Origin: Comamonadaceae bacterium
GTDB taxonomy: Bacteria; Pseudomonadota; Gammaproteobacteria; Burkholderiales; Burkholderiaceae_C
Assembly: GCA_947460165.1 (NCBI GenBank)
Contig: CANHKH010000025.1
Span: forward strand, 1 to 17,310
DNA length: 17,310 nucleotides
Direction of reading: 5' to 3'
Notes under the pieces: generated by a model
What the model was told of the DNA's origin: nothing
Database searches by the model: none
The model's input: the letters and a program-made list of their open reading frames with translations, nothing else
Made by a program: the position numbers and the translations under genes
In this document: positions 14,660 through 17,310 of the stretch, piece after piece
How positions within the stretch are numbered: the first letter of the stretch is position 1
Layout: every line of letters begins with the position of its first letter

Positions 14660-14664
14660 GGAGG
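14660..14664 (+). promoter_or_regulatory. ribosome binding site deciding the TTG start of the HNH gene
   Basis: GGAGG lies 7 nt upstream of TTG at 14672. No ATG or GTG with comparable support exists nearby in this frame, so the TTG is the likely start. Confidence 0.75.
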
Positions 14665-14671
14665 TTGTCGC

Positions 14672-15250
14672 TTGAAGGTCTTGAAGCTTTCTGCCCAGGG
14701 GCTGCCGCAATCGTGGATCAGCCTCGAACAGGCCGTGCTGCACTACGCAGCCGATGAGGTGCGATGGGAGGTGGGCGCCGAGGTCGCTGTGTTTCGCGGT
14801 GGCCACAATGCCCGCACCGGCGAGCAGTCGCAAATTCGGGTCAACAGCATCATAGGCACCCGGGGCGTGCCCAACATCAACCCCTTCAACCTGCGCCCGG
14901 GTCTGACCAACAGCAAGCTCTTCATCCGCGACCGCAATGTGTGTGCGTATTGCGGCCAAGACTTTCACGAGACAGAGCTCACCCGCGAGCACATCATCCC
15001 CTTTGCCCAAAACGGGGTGGACACTTGGATGAACGTGGTCACCGCCTGCCGCAGCTGCAACCACCGCAAAAGCAGCCGCACGCCCGAGCAAGCGCGCATG
15101 CCGCTGCTGTATGCACCTTACGTGCCCAGCTTGTGGGAAGACTTTATTTTGCGCAACCGCCGCATCTTGGCCGACCAAATGGAGTTTTTGATGGCGCATG
15201 TGCCGCGCACCTCCAGGCTGCTCATGGACAGCCTGGCGCTGACGGACTAG
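14672..15250 (+). CDS. HNH-domain endonuclease-like protein
   Basis: A 192-residue protein with one HNH domain in its middle. A zinc-ribbon pair of CxxC motifs (CAYC 91-94, CRSC 126-129) flanks the active-site region: TREHIIP (His107), Asn121 in MNVVTAC, and His131 in CNHRKSSRTPEQA. An N-terminal region of about 85 residues precedes the domain (a conserved-looking stretch VNSIIGTRGVPNINPF lies at 58-73), and a mostly helical-looking tail follows. Metal-dependent cleavage of nucleic acid is the family activity, but the biological role of this stand-alone group in betaproteobacteria is not known to me. It starts with TTG, supported by GGAGG 7 nt upstream. It is divergent from ribF and convergent with the acyl-CoA dehydrogenase pair (18 bp between stops). 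Base composition resembles its neighbours, and no methyltransferase, phage or transposase gene is adjacent. Confidence 0.9.
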   Translation: MKVLKLSAQGLPQSWISLEQAVLHYAADEVRWEVGAEVAVFRGGHNARTGEQSQIRVNSIIGTRGVPNINPFNLRPGLTNSKLFIRDRNVCAYCGQDFHETELTREHIIPFAQNGVDTWMNVVTACRSCNHRKSSRTPEQARMPLLYAPYVPSLWEDFILRNRRILADQMEFLMAHVPRTSRLLMDSLALTD

Positions 15251-15268
15251 CCGCCAGCGCAGCCCGGC

Positions 15269-16384
15269 TCAGGCAAAGACGCCCGCCGTGTCTTGCATGC
15301 GCTCAGACACTTGGCCCAAGTGGTGCAAGCTGTCGCCAAAGCTCATTTCCAGCTGGGTCAGCTTTTTAAAGTAGTGGCTGATGATGTACTCGTCCGTCAC
15401 GCCAATGCCGCCGTGCAACTGCACGCTTTGCTGCCCCACCAAGCGCATGGACTGGCCCAGTTGCACCTTGGCGCGCGACAAGGCCATGCGGCGCTCGGCC
15501 TCTGGGGCTTGCAGTTTGAGCCAGGCGTAGTAGCTCATGGAGCGAGCCAGCTCCAGCTGCATTTTCATGTCGGCCAGGCGGTGGCGCAGGGCCTGAAAGC
15601 TTGCAATCGCCACGCCAAACTGCTTGCGCTGGTTCATGTAGTCGGCCGTGATCAGCAAGCTGCGCTCCATGGCGCCCACGCCTTCCGCGCAGGCGCAGGC
15701 CGCCCCCAGGTCCAGCGCATGGGACAGCGCCGCCAGACCGTCGGCGGCCAGCAGCTCAGCGGGCGTGTTCTTCAAATGCAGCTCGGCCGCGCGCGAGCCG
15801 TCTTGCGTGCCGTAGCCTTGGCAGCGGATACCGCTGGCCTGGGCATGGACCAGAAAAAGCGCGACTTTCCCGTCCAGCTGCGCCGACACAATGAAAGCTT
15901 GGGCCTGGTCGCCCACGGCCACCAGGCTTTTGCTGCCGCTGAGCTGGTGGCCCGCGCCCGCCGCTTGCGCCTGGGTTTGGCAGGCGTCCATGCGGTAGCG
16001 GCCTTGGCGCTCTTGCCAGGCCAGGCTGATGAGTGCCTGTCCACTGGCCACCTGCGGCAGCCACTGGGCCTGCTGCGCTGGGCTGCCCACCTGGGCCAGC
16101 ACCATGCCCGCCATCAGGGCCTGCGAGAGGGGTTCCAGCACCAGGCCGCGGCCAAGTTCTTCCATCACCACCATGGCCTCCATGGGTCCCATGCCCAAGC
16201 CGCCGTGCGCCTCAGGCACGCTCAAGCCGGTCAGACCCAGCTCGGCCAGCTCGTTCCACGCCTCGCGGGAAAAGCCGCCGCCCGCCACGATGGCGCGCCT
16301 GCGCTCCAAGGTGTAGGCTTTTTCAACCCACTTGGCCACGGCCTCGCGCAATTGCAGTTGCTCGTCAGAAAAATCGAAATCCAT
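15269..16384 (-). CDS. acyl-CoA dehydrogenase, small subunit (PimD-like)
   Basis: A 371-residue acyl-CoA dehydrogenase-fold protein. The N-terminal helical domain begins MDFDFSDEQLQLREAVAKWVEK, LGLTGLSVPEAHGGLGMG (49-66) is the standard early motif, and the C-terminal helical domain contains YMNQRKQFGVAIASFQALRHRLADM and QLHGGIGVTDE (322-332) with HYFKKLT after it. The middle beta domain is shortened and divergent. This is the pattern of the small subunit of heteromeric dehydrogenases such as PimC/PimD (pimeloyl-CoA) or actinobacterial FadE pairs, which desaturate CoA esters at C2-C3 with FAD. The ATG at 16382-16384 has AAAGGAA 8 nt upstream and lies 11 bp after the large-subunit stop, so the two are co-transcribed. 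The acyl substrate is unknown. Confidence 0.92.
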   Translation of the reverse strand: MDFDFSDEQLQLREAVAKWVEKAYTLERRRAIVAGGGFSREAWNELAELGLTGLSVPEAHGGLGMGPMEAMVVMEELGRGLVLEPLSQALMAGMVLAQVGSPAQQAQWLPQVASGQALISLAWQERQGRYRMDACQTQAQAAGAGHQLSGSKSLVAVGDQAQAFIVSAQLDGKVALFLVHAQASGIRCQGYGTQDGSRAAELHLKNTPAELLAADGLAALSHALDLGAACACAEGVGAMERSLLITADYMNQRKQFGVAIASFQALRHRLADMKMQLELARSMSYYAWLKLQAPEAERRMALSRAKVQLGQSMRLVGQQSVQLHGGIGVTDEYIISHYFKKLTQLEMSFGDSLHHLGQVSERMQDTAGVFA

Positions 16385-16395
16385 GGGTGTTCCTT

Positions 16396-17310
16396 TCAGC
16401 CGAGCAGGGTTTGGGCGACGATGTTGCGCTGCACTTCGTTGCTGCCGCCGTAAATCGTGGTTTTGCGCATGTTGAAGTAGTTGGACGCCAAAGGCGCGCA
16501 GTGCAGGGCCCCGCCTGGGAAGGGCTGGTCGCCTTGCCAGCCGGCCTCCATGGCCTCGTGGATCAGCGGCAGCGCAAAGGGGCCGGCGGCCAGCATCATG
16601 AGCTCGGTGTAGCGCTGCTGGATTTCGCTGCCGCGAATTTTCAAGAGCCCCGCAATGTCCAGCGAGCTTTTGCCCGAGCGTTCGGCCGACAGCACGCGCA
16701 GCACCATCATCTCCAGCGCCACCACGTCGACTTCGAGCAGGGCGATCTGGTCCCGAAAGCGAGCGTCGTCCCACACGCCTTCGGCCTTGGCAATGCGTTT
16801 TAAGCGTTCCAGCTCGCGCTTGGCGCGGTTCACGTCGGCGATGTTGGTGCGCTCGTGGCCGAGCAGGAATTTGGCGTAGGTCCAGCCCTTGTTTTCTTCG
16901 CCCACCAGGTTCTCGGCGGGCACTTGCACGTTGTCAAACCACACCTCGTTGACCTCTGATTCGCCGTCGAGCAGGCGAATGGGCCGCACGGTCACGCCGG
17001 GCGACTTCATGTCAATGAGCAAAAAGGAAATGCCGGTTTGCGGCTTGCCTTCGTGGCTGGTGCGCACCAGGCAAAAAATCCACTCGCCGTATTGGCCCAG
17101 GGTGGTCCAGGTTTTTTGGCCGTTGACCAAGTAGCTGTCGCCTTGGCGCTCGGCCTTGCATTTGACCGAGGCCAGGTCCGAGCCCGAGCCCGGTTCGCTG
17201 TAGCCTTGGCTCCACCACACCTCGCCGCTGGCGATGCCTGGCAAAAAGCGCTCTTGCTGGGCGCGGTTGCCAAAAGCCATGATGACGGGCGCCACCATCA
17301 CCGGCCCAAA
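16396..17310 (-). CDS. acyl-CoA dehydrogenase, large subunit (PimC-like; partial, N-terminus beyond right edge)
   Basis: The C-terminal 304 residues of an acyl-CoA dehydrogenase; the frame is open through the right edge. Visible motifs are VMVAPVIMAFGN, the FAD/substrate segment QGYSEPGSGSDLASV, NGQKTWTTLGQYGEWIF, and the C-terminal IYGGSNEVQRNIVAQTLLG. In classic enzymes the equivalent of the last motif is YEGTxxxQR, where Glu is the catalytic base (MCAD Glu376); here that position is Gly. This is typical of the PimC-type large-subunit group, so the base must be elsewhere or come from the partner subunit. It is followed 11 bp later by the small subunit, and together they probably form a heteromeric enzyme. 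The start codon is not in the window. Confidence 0.92.
   Translation of the reverse strand, partial: FGPVMVAPVIMAFGNRAQQERFLPGIASGEVWWSQGYSEPGSGSDLASVKCKAERQGDSYLVNGQKTWTTLGQYGEWIFCLVRTSHEGKPQTGISFLLIDMKSPGVTVRPIRLLDGESEVNEVWFDNVQVPAENLVGEENKGWTYAKFLLGHERTNIADVNRAKRELERLKRIAKAEGVWDDARFRDQIALLEVDVVALEMMVLRVLSAERSGKSSLDIAGLLKIRGSEIQQRYTELMMLAAGPFALPLIHEAMEAGWQGDQPFPGGALHCAPLASNYFNMRKTTIYGGSNEVQRNIVAQTLLG

Larger units (their letters stand above)
14491..14671. other. 181-bp divergent intergenic region ribF / HNH gene
   Basis: This region carries the putative ribF -10 on the minus side. On the plus side it has a -10-like TATATT (14576-14581) without a good -35, and a small dyad GTGA-CTCA-TCAC (14612-14623) about 50 bp before the HNH start. 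The stretch 14576-14595 is locally AT-rich compared with its surroundings, as a promoter would be. No additional ORF or RNA gene is recognisable. Confidence 0.4.

Noticed and set aside
14672..15250. HNH gene as homing endonuclease, intein or part of a restriction-modification system
   Set aside because: No intron, intein or split host gene, no methyltransferase next to it, and base composition matches the neighbours.
15293..16453. Long plus-strand open frame antisense to the acyl-CoA dehydrogenase small subunit
   Set aside because: His/Ala/Gln-rich shadow with no motifs; the minus-strand gene explains the coding signal.
1..17310. CRISPR array, tRNA, rRNA, insertion sequence or prophage
   Set aside because: No regularly spaced repeats, no transposase or phage-type protein, and no cloverleaf-like or rRNA-like stretch was seen; intergenic gaps are all under 200 bp.

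Overview
The window looks like chromosomal DNA of a betaproteobacterium, most likely Burkholderiales, family Comamonadaceae. This rests on the ribF-ileS-lspA gene order, the high GC content, the many ATGA-type overlaps, a catabolic gene set with its own branched-chain-type ABC importer, and a dispersed repeat of the kind common in that family. The genus cannot be fixed from sequence alone. Almost every gene is on the minus strand. Only a MarR regulator (8759-9226) and an HNH protein (14672-15250) are on the plus strand. No tRNA, rRNA, CRISPR array, transposase or phage gene is visible.

Region 1 (1-9826) is one catabolic locus. Transcribed leftward from about 8700, the order is: meta-cleavage-type alpha/beta hydrolase, luciferase-like (LLM) flavin monooxygenase, livH, livM, livG, livF, periplasmic binding protein, SDR dehydrogenase, a second (EstC-like) alpha/beta hydrolase, and a fumarylacetoacetate-hydrolase (FAH) family enzyme cut by the left edge. 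Five junctions are 4-bp stop/start overlaps, so this is probably one long operon. A MarR-family regulator is divergent to it, with two dyads in the short shared promoter. An FMN reductase gene, convergent with marR, could supply reduced flavin to the LLM enzyme. It has its own strong palindrome upstream, which suggests separate control. Together the genes suggest uptake of an organic acid or cyclic compound, its oxidation, and hydrolytic ring or ester opening. The substrate is not determinable here.

Region 2 (10003-14490) is a housekeeping block: ribF (riboflavin kinase/FAD synthetase), ileS and lspA. ileS and lspA overlap by one base. ribF and ileS are separated by a degenerate inverted repeat of the REP-like type. 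ribF has a good -10 box directly before its ATG and no Shine-Dalgarno, so its mRNA may be leaderless.

Region 3 (14491-17310) holds a divergent HNH-domain protein with a TTG start and a strong ribosome binding site. Convergent to it is a pair of acyl-CoA dehydrogenase subunits (large then small, PimC/PimD-like), the large one cut by the right edge. These probably form a heteromeric dehydrogenase of another acyl-CoA catabolic operon that continues to the right.

Nothing here is an obviously new defence or mobile system. The best candidate for undescribed biology is the LLM monooxygenase/hydrolase/ABC importer locus and its two sets of putative operators.
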